A stretch of 64,000 nt of DNA from NCBI RefSeq assembly GCF_000430665.1, contig NZ_AUML01000003.1:177648-241647 (forward strand). Direction: 5' to 3'. Both the position numbers and the translations under genes were made by a program. Origin of the DNA: Aquimarina muelleri DSM 19832. GTDB lineage: Bacteria > Bacteroidota > Bacteroidia > Flavobacteriales > Flavobacteriaceae. Every line of letters starts with the position of its first letter. Position 1 is the stretch's first letter. The notes under the pieces were generated by a model. The model was not told where the DNA came from. It saw only the letters and a list, made by a program, of their open reading frames with translations, and did no database searches. This document shows, piece by piece, positions 24,201 through 32,900 of this stretch.

Positions 24201-26833
24201 GCCTCCTCATCAAAACCATTTGCATTATACAGCATAACATCTTGATTAAAATGATGTCTGTCGGTTTGGTGTTTTTCAAAAAACCATTTCTGTACAGGAG
24301 CTAATTTGATTTCTCCTTCTACAGTTCCTTGTTCGCTATTAACAAATGATATGGGTTTAATCTGCTTACTTAACGCTTCGATAGTTGGATATTTAAATAC
24401 ATCCTTCATATCTAGTTTGAAACCATAATCGATAAGACGCGATACAATCTGAATAATTTTTATAGAATCTCCTCCTGTTTTAAAAAAGTTATTCTTTATC
24501 CCAATACCTTTAATTCCTAATACTTCTTCCCATATTTTAACTAATATAATTTCTTGATCATTTGTTGGTTCTACATACTCATTATCAATACTAGGTAATG
24601 GCAATAATTCTTTATCTATTTTACCATTAACGGTAAGAGGTAGCTCCTCTAAAGGGATAAAAAATGAAGGAATCATATAATCTGGTAGTATTTCTACCAA
24701 ATACTCACGAATAGAGGTTTCTGATATTTGATCTTTTATTGTATAATATGCGCAAAGATATTTTTGTCCCTGATCTCCTGTTTTGGCAACAACTATTGAT
24801 GATATTATGCTTTGATGTTTTAATAAGCTTTGATTTATTTCTTCAGGCTCTATTCTATAACCATTAATCTTTACTTGATGATCTATTCTGCCCAAAAATT
24901 CTATATTACCATCAGGGAGCCATTTGCCTAAATCTCCTGTTTTATAGAGATATTCATACTCCTTTTCTGAGTACGGATTTTCTATAAATGCCGCTGCTGT
25001 AAGTTCCTCGTTATTAAGGTATTCTTTTGCCAAATTAACCCCTGCAATACATATTTCACCAGCTATCCCCTCTGGAACTAATTGCCCATATTTATCTAAT
25101 ATATATGTCTTAACATTAGCAATAGGTTTTCCTATTGGAATACTTGTACGGTTTATATCTTCTACTCCTACCTTATATGTACTTACACATACAGCACATT
25201 CTGTTGGGCCATAAGCATTATAATACTCTAAAAATTGACTGTATTTTACCGCTTCCTCTACATTTGCAGCTTCTCCAGCAGTTATCATTACTCTTAAAAA
25301 TGATAATTCATCAGAATCTAATCCTGATAAATACACTGGTGGTAACGTAACTACACTTACTTCTTTTTCTTTTATATACTGAGTGAATATCGCGGGATCA
25401 TTAATAGTTTCTCTATCTGCAATAACCAGTGCTGCCCCTGTATATAAAGCCATGAATATTTCATAAATAGAAGCATCAAACGATAGTGATGCAAACTGTA
25501 GTATATGATCATTTTCTGTAATAGAAAATTGTCTGATTTGATCTAATGCCATGTTTACATTACTAATATGCCTCAATACAACTCCCTTTGGTTTTCCTGT
25601 TGAACCAGAGGTATAAATAATGTACGCAGAACTGCTAGGTAGAATGTCTAATTTCGGTTTTTGATCACTCGTCTGTAAGTTTCCTAATTCGTCTTCTATA
25701 AGAAATGATTTTCCTGTATAAAAATCTACTGCCTCTAATTGTTTTGTATCCGTTATTAGCACACTAATATCGGCGTCATCAATAATATATTTTTTTCTAT
25801 CTTTTGGATAATCAGGATCTATCGGTAAGTACGTACCTCCAGCCTTCATTATGGCCAAAATACTAATCATAGCCTTTTCAGAACGATTAAGCATAACTCC
25901 AATTATACTACCGATCTCTATGTTATATTTTGTTATTAAACAATTTGCTAATTGATTAGCTTGTTCATCAAGACTCTTATAAGTGATCTTTTTATCCTTA
26001 TATATTATTGCTTCGTTATCTGGTGTTCTTTGTACTTGTTCTTCAAATAATGATACAATAGTACTAGCAGAAGGGTATAATGTTTTTGTATCGTTAAAAG
26101 ATTGAAATCTTACTATTTCTTCATCTGTTAATATACTTAATGTACTTATAGGTTTTTCTATTGCATCTGTTATTACTGAAATCCAATGGGCAAAATGAGA
26201 TGCTAAACTTTTAACAGTTTCCTCTTTATATTTATTATCGTTATACAGTATACTACACTGAATCTCTTTTTCTACTCGCTCAAAAGAAAATAATAGTTGA
26301 AACCTGACTGTATCCAAATAGTTCTCATCATGTATGTTTTTTAAAATAAAACCAGTATCCAATACAAGTTGATCCTTAATTGTTTTTCCAGATATTTTTA
26401 ACAAATGTTTTTCTACTGGATAATTCTGTTTTTGAGATGCATCTATAATAACATCTTTCATTTTAATAATAAGCTCTTTAAAGCTGTTTTCTGCTCCTAT
26501 CTCGGCATATAATGGTAACAATGTGTTTATAAAATCAACTTCCTCTTTTTGTCTAATAATAGGAGAAAATAACAAACTCTTCTTTTGATTCGTATATTTA
26601 AACAATAGAGAATTAACGGCAGCCAACAAAATCATAAATAGTCTCTGATCTGAATTGCCACTTATAGAAACTATATCATTTCCTGTTTTTTCTGGTAATA
26701 CAAACGTGTATTGTTTTTGATTGTATGTATTGTCTTCTGTATTATTTTTTGAATATGGGAAATAATTTTTATTGATAATTAAGGATAAGCGATCTGTCCA
26801 ATATTGTTTCAATTGGTTTAATTCATTTTCCAT
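9239..26833 (-). CDS. Non-ribosomal peptide synthetase, half-C-(A-T-E)-(C-A-T-E)x3
   Basis: This 5864-residue second synthetase starts with about 255 residues resembling only the C-terminal lobe of a condensation domain, with no HHxxxDG. Then follow A-T-E and three full C-A-T-E modules of about 1460-1500 residues each. All four carrier domains carry GGDSIK, usual for carriers before epimerases. Each epimerase has HHL[VI]IDG and EGHGRE plus a GWFT motif; the last has SLR instead of SWR after HHLVIDGV. The internal C domains have DCL-like openings (SPMQKGLFF, SPMQEGMLFH, SSMQEAILFE), consistent with D-configured donors. Hand-read codes are D-A-Y-T-I-A-A-V-C (Phe-like, as GrsA), D-A-I-W-I-G-G-T-F (Val-like), D-F-W-N-T-G-M-V-H (Thr-like) and D-I-G-E-I-G-S-V-D (Orn-like). 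The protein ends in an epimerase with no thioesterase, so the chain passes to another synthetase. It is 93 bp downstream of the starter synthetase. Confidence 0.97.
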   Translation of the reverse strand: MENELNQLKQYWTDRLSLIINKNYFPYSKNNTEDNTYNQKQYTFVLPEKTGNDIVSISGNSDQRLFMILLAAVNSLLFKYTNQKKSLLFSPIIRQKEEVDFINTLLPLYAEIGAENSFKELIIKMKDVIIDASQKQNYPVEKHLLKISGKTIKDQLVLDTGFILKNIHDENYLDTVRFQLLFSFERVEKEIQCSILYNDNKYKEETVKSLASHFAHWISVITDAIEKPISTLSILTDEEIVRFQSFNDTKTLYPSASTIVSLFEEQVQRTPDNEAIIYKDKKITYKSLDEQANQLANCLITKYNIEIGSIIGVMLNRSEKAMISILAIMKAGGTYLPIDPDYPKDRKKYIIDDADISVLITDTKQLEAVDFYTGKSFLIEDELGNLQTSDQKPKLDILPSSSAYIIYTSGSTGKPKGVVLRHISNVNMALDQIRQFSITENDHILQFASLSFDASIYEIFMALYTGAALVIADRETINDPAIFTQYIKEKEVSVVTLPPVYLSGLDSDELSFLRVMITAGEAANVEEAVKYSQFLEYYNAYGPTECAVCVSTYKVGVEDINRTSIPIGKPIANVKTYILDKYGQLVPEGIAGEICIAGVNLAKEYLNNEELTAAAFIENPYSEKEYEYLYKTGDLGKWLPDGNIEFLGRIDHQVKINGYRIEPEEINQSLLKHQSIISSIVVAKTGDQGQKYLCAYYTIKDQISETSIREYLVEILPDYMIPSFFIPLEELPLTVNGKIDKELLPLPSIDNEYVEPTNDQEIILVKIWEEVLGIKGIGIKNNFFKTGGDSIKIIQIVSRLIDYGFKLDMKDVFKYPTIEALSKQIKPISFVNSEQGTVEGEIKLAPVQKWFFEKHQTDRHHFNQDVMLYNANGFDEEALEITFRKLLAHHDALRILFKSEGEEIIAYNRGEVTDKLFKYEIFDLLDIDNFDSSIEAEVTKLHSSFSLSKGPLVHVGLFRTQKGDYLQIIVHHLVIDGISWRILLKDLQEIYAQAITNTKEIKLPLKTNSYKFWIDTLYKYIEKGINSNIIKYWDSISKIEVEPLPKDKIVNNRTFKDLATITVNLGNQETTQLLRQVNHAYNTEINDILLTALGISFSKWTKSNKLRINLEGHGREDIFEGIDISRTIGWFTTIFPVVINIEEEQDLSYTIRSVKENLRKIPNKGIEYGILKYLSDEKVETTNAEIAFNYLGQIDQDTTSEHFEVSSRKGGEYMSKDMETPYSIMIDGIIKNDQLVLNFNYHATEHYEDTITTLAKNYVENLKYIIKHCIERDNAIMTPSDYGASISIDELTTVQESVLAYGIKKDIKKIYNLSPMQKGLFFYFLRSKKSKTYSIQSFVDVEGKIDEVILEESLDRISKRYDVLRTNFIHENISNPIQFVYDERSLEFTSSDVSHFSKEEAEKQVNMLIKRDLDKGFDLEKEGLFRIQLIRTEKDKYKLIWNIHHIIMDGWCLSILYNDLFSTYLEVKEGREANLTEVTPFQEYIYWLEKQDNDAMLSFWKEYLTGYDKKALIPKDKIVIGEQSRRIDRKTIILEEEIVNKFSELSQKYQVTSNVLIQSIWGILLQKYNDTDDVVFGVVVSGRPTEIKGIEEMVGLFTNTVPLRIRNKSTNFETLVQEAQQEFLEIKEREYLPLVEIQGQVELKNELIDHIMMFENYPVDEALSNLEIDEQLGFKVSNHQTYEETDYDFYVTIIPGATYQVIFSYDQNVYESETIDRLGEHFQKILNTVLSQPEIDIKNIELNSEADKIQLELYNNTSIPYPSTDNIASLFEEQVAQHPEHIAISFDQVSLTYQTLNNKANQLAHALQSKGIGKEDIVAIYGERSLETTIAILGVIKSGGVYLPIDPAYPKGRIDHMLTDTGAQLMIVSGSHESPEDFMGTVLRLEEVEIANYSTTNIEAKIPSDQLCYIMYTSGSTGTPKGVQIMHRNVIRLVKSCTYINLDEQTRFLQTGAPVFDATTIEIWGSLLNGGSLYLIDNDSLLDAKKLGQKIKEYQINTMWLTSPLFNQLVNQDLTIFEPLRYLIVGGDALSPPHINSVREMFPNLQLFNGYGPTENTTFSTIYAITKTHDRNIPIGKPIANSTAYVLNTNHQIQPIGVFGELYVGGDGVARGYLNNKELTKERFIENPFQPTERLYKTGDVVRWLPEGVLEFAGRADQQVKVRGYRIELGEITHRLLEHEDIIEGIVITRTNEHNDKYLCSYYVGKNGEINAEELKSHMKESLPEYMVPSFYIHLEQIPLTTNGKVNKKALPEPTLQEEVTKGVNAIEEKLIQVWEEVLGIKNINTNTDFFNIGGDSIKSIQIVVRMAEYGYQLELDDVFAYNTITKLSQRIKEVTPKQIDQDLVEGQSPLTPIQEWFFENNHTKPNHFNQDVMLFRENGFDETVVYNSFKELILHHDILRANFVKQVDSNVLIEYTKDACSSFDIKVFDFRGHPEADIEKEANILQASLNIEKGPLIQLGIFRTDEGDHLLVIVHHLVIDGVSWRVLLEDFATLYEQILKSESPKLPLKTNSFKDWAIAIQEYAKGTRLQNELTYWNEVVNEHVTALPTDGTVQNNNYENIVSTSVELTVEETTDLLRNVNQSYHTEINDILLTALGLSIQNWSKSDRVLLHLEGHGRENLFKDIDVTRTIGWFTGLFPVLLKMPEINSDLVTAIKTIKEDLRKIPNKGVGYGIINYLSSHPLTACNPEIVFNYLGQIDQDIPIGLFKISDLSGGDSESKTTNNKYKLLINSWIVDKKLKISISYNTHQYNESTIESLSYSYKNYLADIISHCITVAIPEKTPSDYGVSLSLSEYDLVQEYIKNSEDNREVDDIYHLSPMQEGMLFHHLFDDSKQAYCIQSIFDLEGELDTTLFEKSINKLCERHEIFRTGFFNDGISHPVQIIFSDRVAPVHNISLIEEEPYDLEKRVATIIREDLERGFDIFKEPLMRVHLIQLSENRYKVIWNFHHILMDGWCLSLMYTDFFNIYISLKDNVHPDFKEIKPYRNYIDWFYKINKTEMLNFWDSYLKGYEEQSSIPVDYVNTTDKYQLGERRIILDETIIKQFDELSSQYNITKNIIIQALWGILLQKYNDTNDVLFGAVVSGRPSEIQGIEDMVGLFINTVPVRIQAGKVSFVELLQETQRQFLKVQSNEYIPLSEIQGLTKLKGDLFDHIMIFENFPIDQSLYNMDLDTRLGFSVSNYDSYEETHYNLYLSVLPGKHLEIIINYNENVYESSTIDQVCTHFKQITDVILQTPEILLNDIEIITPVEKQELLKGSFNDTEANYPYHQTIHGKFEEQALATPNHTAVSWEDEEITYEVLNQRANNLAEALTSKGVVSEDIVGVLLDRSTDMIVSILAILKVGAIYVPIDPEYPEARINYILQDSNASAIIVHSTTKHQTEHTKKELLLIEINKLELDKESTYKNEFDIAADQVAYVIYTSGTTGNPKGVMINHRNVIRLLFNDKFQYDFSDTDVWTLFHSYCFDFSVWEMYGALLRGGELVIVPKEISRDPSKFGNLLANKKVTVLNQTPSAFYNLIPEIIDNQKELFLRYVTFGGDVLKPALLKEFFLQYPNTKLINMYGITETTVHATYKEIGAYEIENNISNIGTPIPTLTMYIFDKNRKLTPKGCIGELYVGGPGVAKGYLNREELTKERFIQNPYNPEERLYRSGDLARMTTNGELEYIGRIDHQVKIRGFRIELGEVENELLAIDCIKKAVVIAKKDKQDQPFLCAYYISENEFSFQEFKGMLSATLPDHMIPSYFVWMQEFPLNSNEKIDRKALPDPEFKGSDYIAPSTKIEEILVSVWEEVLGAKQIGVGDNFFEIGGDSIKSIQIVSKLKAYGYNLVVKDVFEQPNIALLSKMVKETQKFEIDQGIVTGEVVISPIQNWFFDSYPTYYNQLSQHLLLFNEDSLDPELMKESIDIILQHHDILRTKYQKKGDIISQYIEESIDGQYNFTVFDYSKEAKEVQKEKIEEEVNRLLLSLNIETGPLVQIGIFKTAEGDHLFIGIHHLIIDGVSWRILLEDLNTLYDQLKTKSKAKLPSKTTSYKQWATELQKYGSGIDESYKDWHTSEIEYWKSIDVTKVNPLVKDHIITENTYKDVRSMEFTFSKKITTQILTTVHQAYKTEINDILLTVLGLALKKWAKEDTFLISMEGHGREDILEQTDITRTIGWFTSIFPVLLDMSHTSDISYQLRIIKETLRRIPEKGMNYGILKYGYQAEELENPIWSIQPEICFNYLGQIDQDVTLDNFRKSDIVLENFENFDLENLYALNINSIVENQQLSVNISYNEKEYNKESIIRFSQLFQEALEDVVFHCISREKVETTPHDYKTDITLGELDYVKQRVGTLTSGASLEKVYKLSSMQEAILFEHMYNQEAGAYIIQLAFDIKGDLDLDLWEKSFSILVNHYDILRTRFIYDNVTVPLQVVLSESSVGLQYHDITEEKGTEKIIADFMKSDNQQSFDLWADSLMRVTIFKTDVEVFKVVWSFHHILMDGWCTSIMYDNFFTIYKQLKSNNQPLLGTARPYQDYILWYEQQPKNKALDFWSNYLSDYEDIATLPKQSQSNVQEGYELRSERLTLNKDTLVQIEKIAVENNLTISIVLQVIWGALLQAYNNTDDVVFGVVVAGRPSEIEGIEEMLGLFINTLPVRIRKESNFLEMLQKTKKDLINARTYEHCSLVDIQSQTALKNNLLDHVIIFDNLPKETQDPSAKEHLGFILGNAKMYDHINYDFYIDVYLGDDVEIDFCYNSLVYDQRIIEQVKGHFLSITEKVAKNPEARIEDVTLIPEYQVQNLLNKHSYEDFAYEKTIQEEFELQAAQFPNKEAVIYGDGIGETLTYETLNSRANQLAQVLRDKGVTRNTIVGIYAGREISSIVVILGILKAGAAYVPLDKAYPAERINYTIEASGINTLIATSTLKEGMFYEGEVIELNSISWSQEIVPNLENINSPSDLAYVIFTSGTTGNPKGVMVEHKSFVHVSYVWRRDYGYEKVTPNLLQIAGFSFDIFMGDIGRSLLHGGSLVICPEDTRLDWEELYKLLQQRQITVFESTPALIIPFMQYVFENDLKLDSLNLLIIGSDIFRMEDLKEIANNFENQFRVINSYGVTEATVDTCFYEEPLALMNSNGNVPIGKPMPNMQMYVLDDTMNLLPEGTIGEMYIGGPGVARGYLNNKYPEEISILNQEKFVEDPFHKGNILYKTGDLVKWLPDGNLAFLGRKDFQVNIRGYRVEIGEIEDILLKYKTVKEVAVVAFTDASGGYYLAAYYSITNQEKEEVKSADDLRAFLSEQVPSFMVPAYFVELDKLPLAPSGKIDRKQLPKPDSSLLDDATYTEPSNKTEEVLASIWQAVLGIEKIGVTNDFFASGGDSIKAIQVASRLNQHGLKLTIRDLFIHPTIKELSPYIKEGVRILTEQGIVTGEVKLTPVQQWFFDHFDGYNHFNQSVMLYKANGFDENILDKVISQLVVQHDALRMRFDISSHNTQYNAGIEEKTYDFKVFDLTSQENPQSVIETRVQEVQKSLDISKGVVFAIALYKTSEGDHLQLVFHHLVIDGVSLRIIFEDLTTVYTQLENGEHIQLPQKTTSFKQWAQALDQYTHTSKALGNEREYWEKIVNTETAILPKDNEITDRYFDQSTEVSVSLTEEETSKLLKEVNQKFNTEINDILLSALGLTIKDWTDSDKIIINLEGHGREEIINTVDISRTVGWFTVDYPIILDMYKSDDMSYTIKSIKETLRNIPNKGIGYGLLKYMTEGGRKIFNKQPEISFNYLGDFDQDIKKSLFEISPITSGVDVDLKQKNEFVLDISGFIMEGKLKFSFDYSKEEYQKETIELLAQKYKMYLTSIIDFSLNNNQVEYSPTDYGATDITLDELGSIEDVIEGLEIEI

Positions 26834-26926
26834 TTTTGATAATTAAATTAAAAGAGTGGTTTATTAGTTTATTGCGCACAAAGGCTATTAGTAGTGTGAG
26901 TTAGGCTAGAAATGTTTGGACATCTC

Positions 26927-29900
26927 TTAGAAATTAAAACTTCCTGATTCTTCGTCTATTGACATAGCCATTAAGCGTTTTCCTTTTTCTGTTCCAATAG
27001 CACTAATTGGCTTAGAAGGATCTTTTAACAATCTTTTCAAAATATTTATGTAATTTTCTGAAAACACCTTGATTGTTTCTTGTTTAAAACATTGCGTTCG
27101 ATATTCAAATCTACATTCGATTTTTCCACCAATCTCTTCTGCTTCTAATGTTAAATTAAAAGCTGATTTCCCAATTGGGAATTGATATTGAATAGCCTTA
27201 AAGCTATCTCCAACAACAGATTCGCTATTAGTGCTTTGTAACACAAAGGCTGCATCAAATAATGGGTTATTACTAGAGTTTTCATGAAGTCCAAGATTCT
27301 TTACTAAATCTTCAAATTGATACTCCTGATTTTCTAATGCTTCTATAACACTTTGTCTTACTTCGTTTAGAAATTTTAAAAAATCTTTATCTTCCTCAGG
27401 AAAATTTCGCAATGCTAGCATGTTTATATACATACCAATAATATCATGCAATTCAGAAACGGGTCTGCCTGCTACAGGAAATCCTATGACTATATCTTCT
27501 TGTAAACTTTGGCTTTGTAATAAAATGTAGTATGCAGATAATAATGTGATAAATAAGGTTGTTTTGTTTTCATTTCCAAAATCCTTAATTTCTTTTGTTA
27601 ATTCTTCATCTATCTCAAAAATATAATCTAGACCTTTGGTAGTAGTATTTTCTGGAGTAGGAAAATCATATGGCAATCGTAATGACGCTACAGGTTGTTC
27701 GAATTTAGAAACCCAATATTTTTCTTGTTTTTGGTACGTTTTACTTTCTTTTAATTGATTATTCCAGAATGCATAATCTTTATATTGTATTGTTAGTTTT
27801 GGTAACTCCTCTCCATTATATAACTTTAAAATATCCTTTGAAAATATATTGAATGAATACCCATCTGTAATGATATGATGCATATCTATCAAAAACAAAC
27901 ATATTGGACTCTTGCTAACTGTAGTTTTAACCAGTTTTCTATCAACAACCTCCCAATTACCTTGTATTTGGAGTAGTTTTACCCTAAGTAAAGGACCTTT
28001 TTCTAGGTCAAAAGGATGAATAAACTCATGTATTTTACGCTGAATAACTTTTTCTGCTTCTTCTACACTTATATCGTTAGATAATATGATCTCTTCAGCT
28101 TTTAGAGGTATTACCACTTCTTTCTTAATTACCTGAACAGGTATTCCTTTTTCTAACCTAAATACTGTTCTAAGAGATTCTTGTAATTCTATCAACTTTG
28201 ATAATGCATCTTGAAAACGATCAACATCTAATGTTCCTTGAATTGTTAAAGCAAAAAACTCATTGTACGCTAGACTTTCTTTTTCTAACATATGCACAAA
28301 AAACATCCTTTTTTGTGCGGCTGATACTTCATAAAAATCTTGGGGTTTAACAGGTTGTATTTCCTGACTTTTACTTGTTTTTGAATGGATAATAAAATTA
28401 CTTATAGAAGTAATAGAGGAGTTTGTAAAAAACATTGCGATAGGTATTTCTACATCGAATTGCTTTTTTATTTTGGCTGCAATAAGTCCTGCTCTAAGAG
28501 AATCTCCACCGATTTCAAAAAAACTTACATCTAATGGAATTGCATTTACTATTTGTTTTTCTGTGAACGATAAAACCTCTTTCCATATTTCTACAAGTTT
28601 TTCTTCTGTTTGATTCTTAGGAATACTGTTTTCTTTACCAAAAACTTTTGAAAAATCTGGATCAGGCAAACCTTTTTTATCTATTTTTCCATTAGGAGTA
28701 AGTGGCATTTTGTTTAATTCAACCCATAACCTAGGTATCATATATTCTGGCAGCTTAGATTTTAGATGTTCTTCTAGGGCTTGTTTATCTAATGGATCTT
28801 TTGTTACTACATAAGCGATTAAACGTTTACCTCCAGAAGAATCCTCTTTAGCCAATACGCAACAACTCTTTACTATAGGTTCTTGAGATAATACACTTTC
28901 TATCTCTCCTAATTCTATTCGATACCCTCTTATTTTTACCTGATTATCTTTTCTTCCTACAAATACCATATTTCCATCTGGTAACCAATGTGCCAGATCA
29001 CCCGTTTTATACACTAGCTCTTTTGGATTAAAAGGATGTGCTATAAACTTGCTCATGGTTAATGCTGGTTTATTCAGGTATTCTTTTGCTAATCCTTCTC
29101 CTCCTATATATAATTCTCCTACAACTCCAATTGGCACCAACTCCTGTGATTCATCAAGAATATAAAAACTAGTATTATCTAATGGTTTTCCTATCGGAAC
29201 ATGAATCAAATCATTAAAACCTTCTGTATTATCTAATTCAAAATAAGAACTATCAATAGTACTTTCTGTAGTACCGTAACTGTTTAAAATCCGCATAGAA
29301 CTTCCAAAACGCTTATTCAATGTATCAAAATCAAATACAGAACAAACATCTGATCCTAAAACCAGTAATTTCATCCAAGATATATCTAATGAATTTTCAT
29401 AAATATAATCCATTAATGGGACTGCTAATGCTGGGGTTATTTCTAAAAAATTAACTTTTGAAGTTTCTATTACTTTATATAGTGCTTCTGGATCTAGTCT
29501 AGTATCTGATGGGCAAAGTATTAATTGTCCTCCAGACAATAACCCTCTGCATAAATCTCCTGAGAAAACATCAAATGAAAAACTTGCCATTTGTAATAAA
29601 CGGAGGTTCTCATCTAACTGGTACTTTCGTTTCCAGCACATTGCCATATTCAATAAATTGGCATGAGTAATTACTACTCCTTTTGGTTTTCCTGTAGAAC
29701 CTGAAGTATAAATAACATACACTGGTTGGTCTAAATTTATAACTATGTCTGGTACTGTTTTTGAAGCTTTCTTTATTTTTGAAGCCTCTGTATCTATTGC
29801 TATAATGGTTACCTTATCATTGGTGATTAGTTTTTTATATGACTTAGTAGTTACAAAAAACAATGCTTTACTGTCTTCTATTATATGATGAATTCGATCC

Positions 29901-32900
29901 AAAGGATAATCCGGATCAATAGACACATATGCTCCACCTGCCTTTAGAATTGCAAGCACCCCAGTAATCATTTCTAAAGACCGATCCATACAAATTGCAA
30001 CTAAATCTTTTGAAGTAACTCCTTTTTTTATCAAATAGTGAGCTAATTGATTCGACTGCTCATCTAATTCTGTATATGTTACTGTCTTTTCCTTATAAAC
30101 TACCGCAATATTATCTGGTGTTTTATGTACTTGATCCTTAAATAAACTTAGTATCGATTTATCTTTTGGATATTCAACTGCTGTTTCATTAAAATGAACC
30201 AATTGCTGCGTTATTTTTTTATCAGATAGTAAGTTTATTTGCTGTAATGTTGGATCAGAACCGCTCGTGATTTGATTCAATACAGTGGTATAAGTATCTA
30301 GAAATTCTAATGCTATCGCATCGCTTATAAAAGACTTACGATAATCCAGACTTATTATCAGTTCTGCATTATCTTCTATAACATTAAGAATAAGATCAAA
30401 ATCACTATACAGTGGTTTATACTCTTGTAGATTTAAGGAAACATCTTTCATTTCTAGTTCTCCGATGCTTACATCAAAATTTATAATGGTATTGATAAAA
30501 TTATCGTTACTAATACTAGTTTCTCTCTGCAACAATTCTACAAAATGTGCAAATGGATAGTCTTGATGCTCATACGCATCAAATAGTCTACGTTTTAATT
30601 CTACAAAATATAAGGACAATACGGCTTTATCATCGTAGGATGACGCCAAAGGAATATAGTGTGAAAAATCTCCTATAGTTTTATCTATATCAGACATAGA
30701 TCTTCCTCCTACGGGTAGTCCTATGACAAGTTCTTTTTGTTTACTTAATTTAAAAAGTACTAACTCAAAAGTAGCCAAGAATGTCATAAATAAAGTAAGC
30801 CCTTGTTCTCTGCTCCATGTTTTCAACAAATCAACCTTACCTGATTCAATTCGTATAACTTGGGAGCCACTTGTATTTCCTGCTTTCAAAACATTAGTTT
30901 CAAAAGGTAAGTTCAAGTATAATGTCTTTCCTGAAAAATTATTCAGCAAATATTCTTCATGATCTTTCCATGCTTTGGTTTGTTGCTTTCTTTTATACCA
31001 TTTTACATATTCTGAAAACTGTATTTTTATCGATGGTACATGAGGTTGGCCATTCATTAAAGTATTATAATTATGAACCAGTTCTCTAATAATTATTGCA
31101 CAAGACCAACCATCTGCAATTATGTGATGCATCACTATAAACAAAGTAAAATCTTCATCAGAAAAGCGAACTAAAAATAATCGTATTAATGGCCCTTCTG
31201 AAAAAGAGAAAGTTGTGTTTAGGTTTTCTTCTACTAATTCTTTATATTTTTGTTCTTGTTTTTCTTTTGGTTCTTCAGATATATCTATGTGTTTCAATAC
31301 TAACTCCATAGATGGATCAAATAATAATCTTTTTCCATCTTCTGAAATTTTACTTTGTAAAATTTGATGATCCTGAATAATATGTTGGATTGCTTTTTCT
31401 AAAACAGGTACATTCATACTACCTGTAATCTGAATCCCAAAAGATTGCATGTATGCTAAGGATCGCTGTGGGTCAATTTGATATAATAGGTTAAACTTTT
31501 CTTGAGTTAATGTAACTGGTGATGAAACAATCCCTTTTTCTAATTGTAATGCATTTTTGTCTTCTAATGATGTAATTGAGGAAGATACATACCTATCGGA
31601 ATTATGAGTAATATAAACACTTTCACAGATAGCTTCATATATACGAGTTATATCTTCATCTGTATGCGCAAAGGTTAAAAAATAATTATTTGAAGGTAAT
31701 GCATAAATGCCTCTTTCTAACAAATGGAACAATAATAGTTCAAAATCATTTTTATACTTAAATGAAAATAAGGATCCAAAGCATACCATCTCAACTGGTA
31801 AGGCTTCCTGTTTAAAAAAATTATTTAACCGATCTACTAAATCTTTGGTTTTTCTATTTAGTTCTAAATATCCGTCGTGTCCTATCTTTTTTATTTTATT
31901 AAGTACTGCCTTAGCAGCTGCCATTGCTAATGGATGTCTTGTAAAAGTACCCGCTACAAAAGTTCTATTCTCCATTGGGTAAGATTCATCTCCGTAGTAC
32001 CATATTCCTCCATCTACAGAATCTAAATACTTACTTGATCCAGCCACAGCACCAATTGGCATTCCGCCGCCAAGTATTTTACCATAAGTAGCCATATCAG
32101 CCTTTATCCCAAAATATTCTTGGGCTCCTCCTGGCATTATTCTAAATCCAGTAATTATTTCATCGAATATCAGCGGAATATCTAACTCTTTTGTCAACCT
32201 CCTCAATTCTTTTAATAGCTCTTTTGGCTGAATCCCCGGGTATCTGCTTCTTACAGGCTCTATAATAATTCCTGCAATCTCGCTCGCATTATTCTTTATT
32301 TTTTGAATGAGATCCTCATCATTATAATCTAATACAATTAGATCTTCTACCATTTTTTTTGTAATTCCAGGTGTCATAGGCTCTATGGTGTTTTCTATCT
32401 CTCCATTCGCTCCGAGTACAATTTCTGAATGCCCGTGATATGACCCTGTGAATTTAACAATCTTCTTTTTTCCTGTTACATTTCTAGCAAAACGCATTGC
32501 AAAGGATATAGCTTCTGTTCCTGTATTAGCAAAACAAACTCTTTCCATTCCTGTCTGTTCTGTTATTAAGCTTGCCACCTCTCCCGATAGTTTTGGTAAT
32601 GGCCCGATATTAATTCCCTCATGCAATTGCACTTCGATCGCTTTTATAATATCATCTGGTTGATGTCCAAAAATACAGGAGCCAAATCCATTTACAATAT
32701 CAATATATTCATTACCGTCTATATCTATAAACCTAGATCCCGAAGCTGTATCATTTACTATAGGATAAATCATTTCTTTGGTGGCAATTTTAAACCTAAA
32801 GCTAGAGCGATAATCTGCTAAGACCTTACGATAATCTACTGCATATGACTTAGATTTTTGTGTTTTAACTGTATAATTATCTATCAGATCTGGCAGTTGT

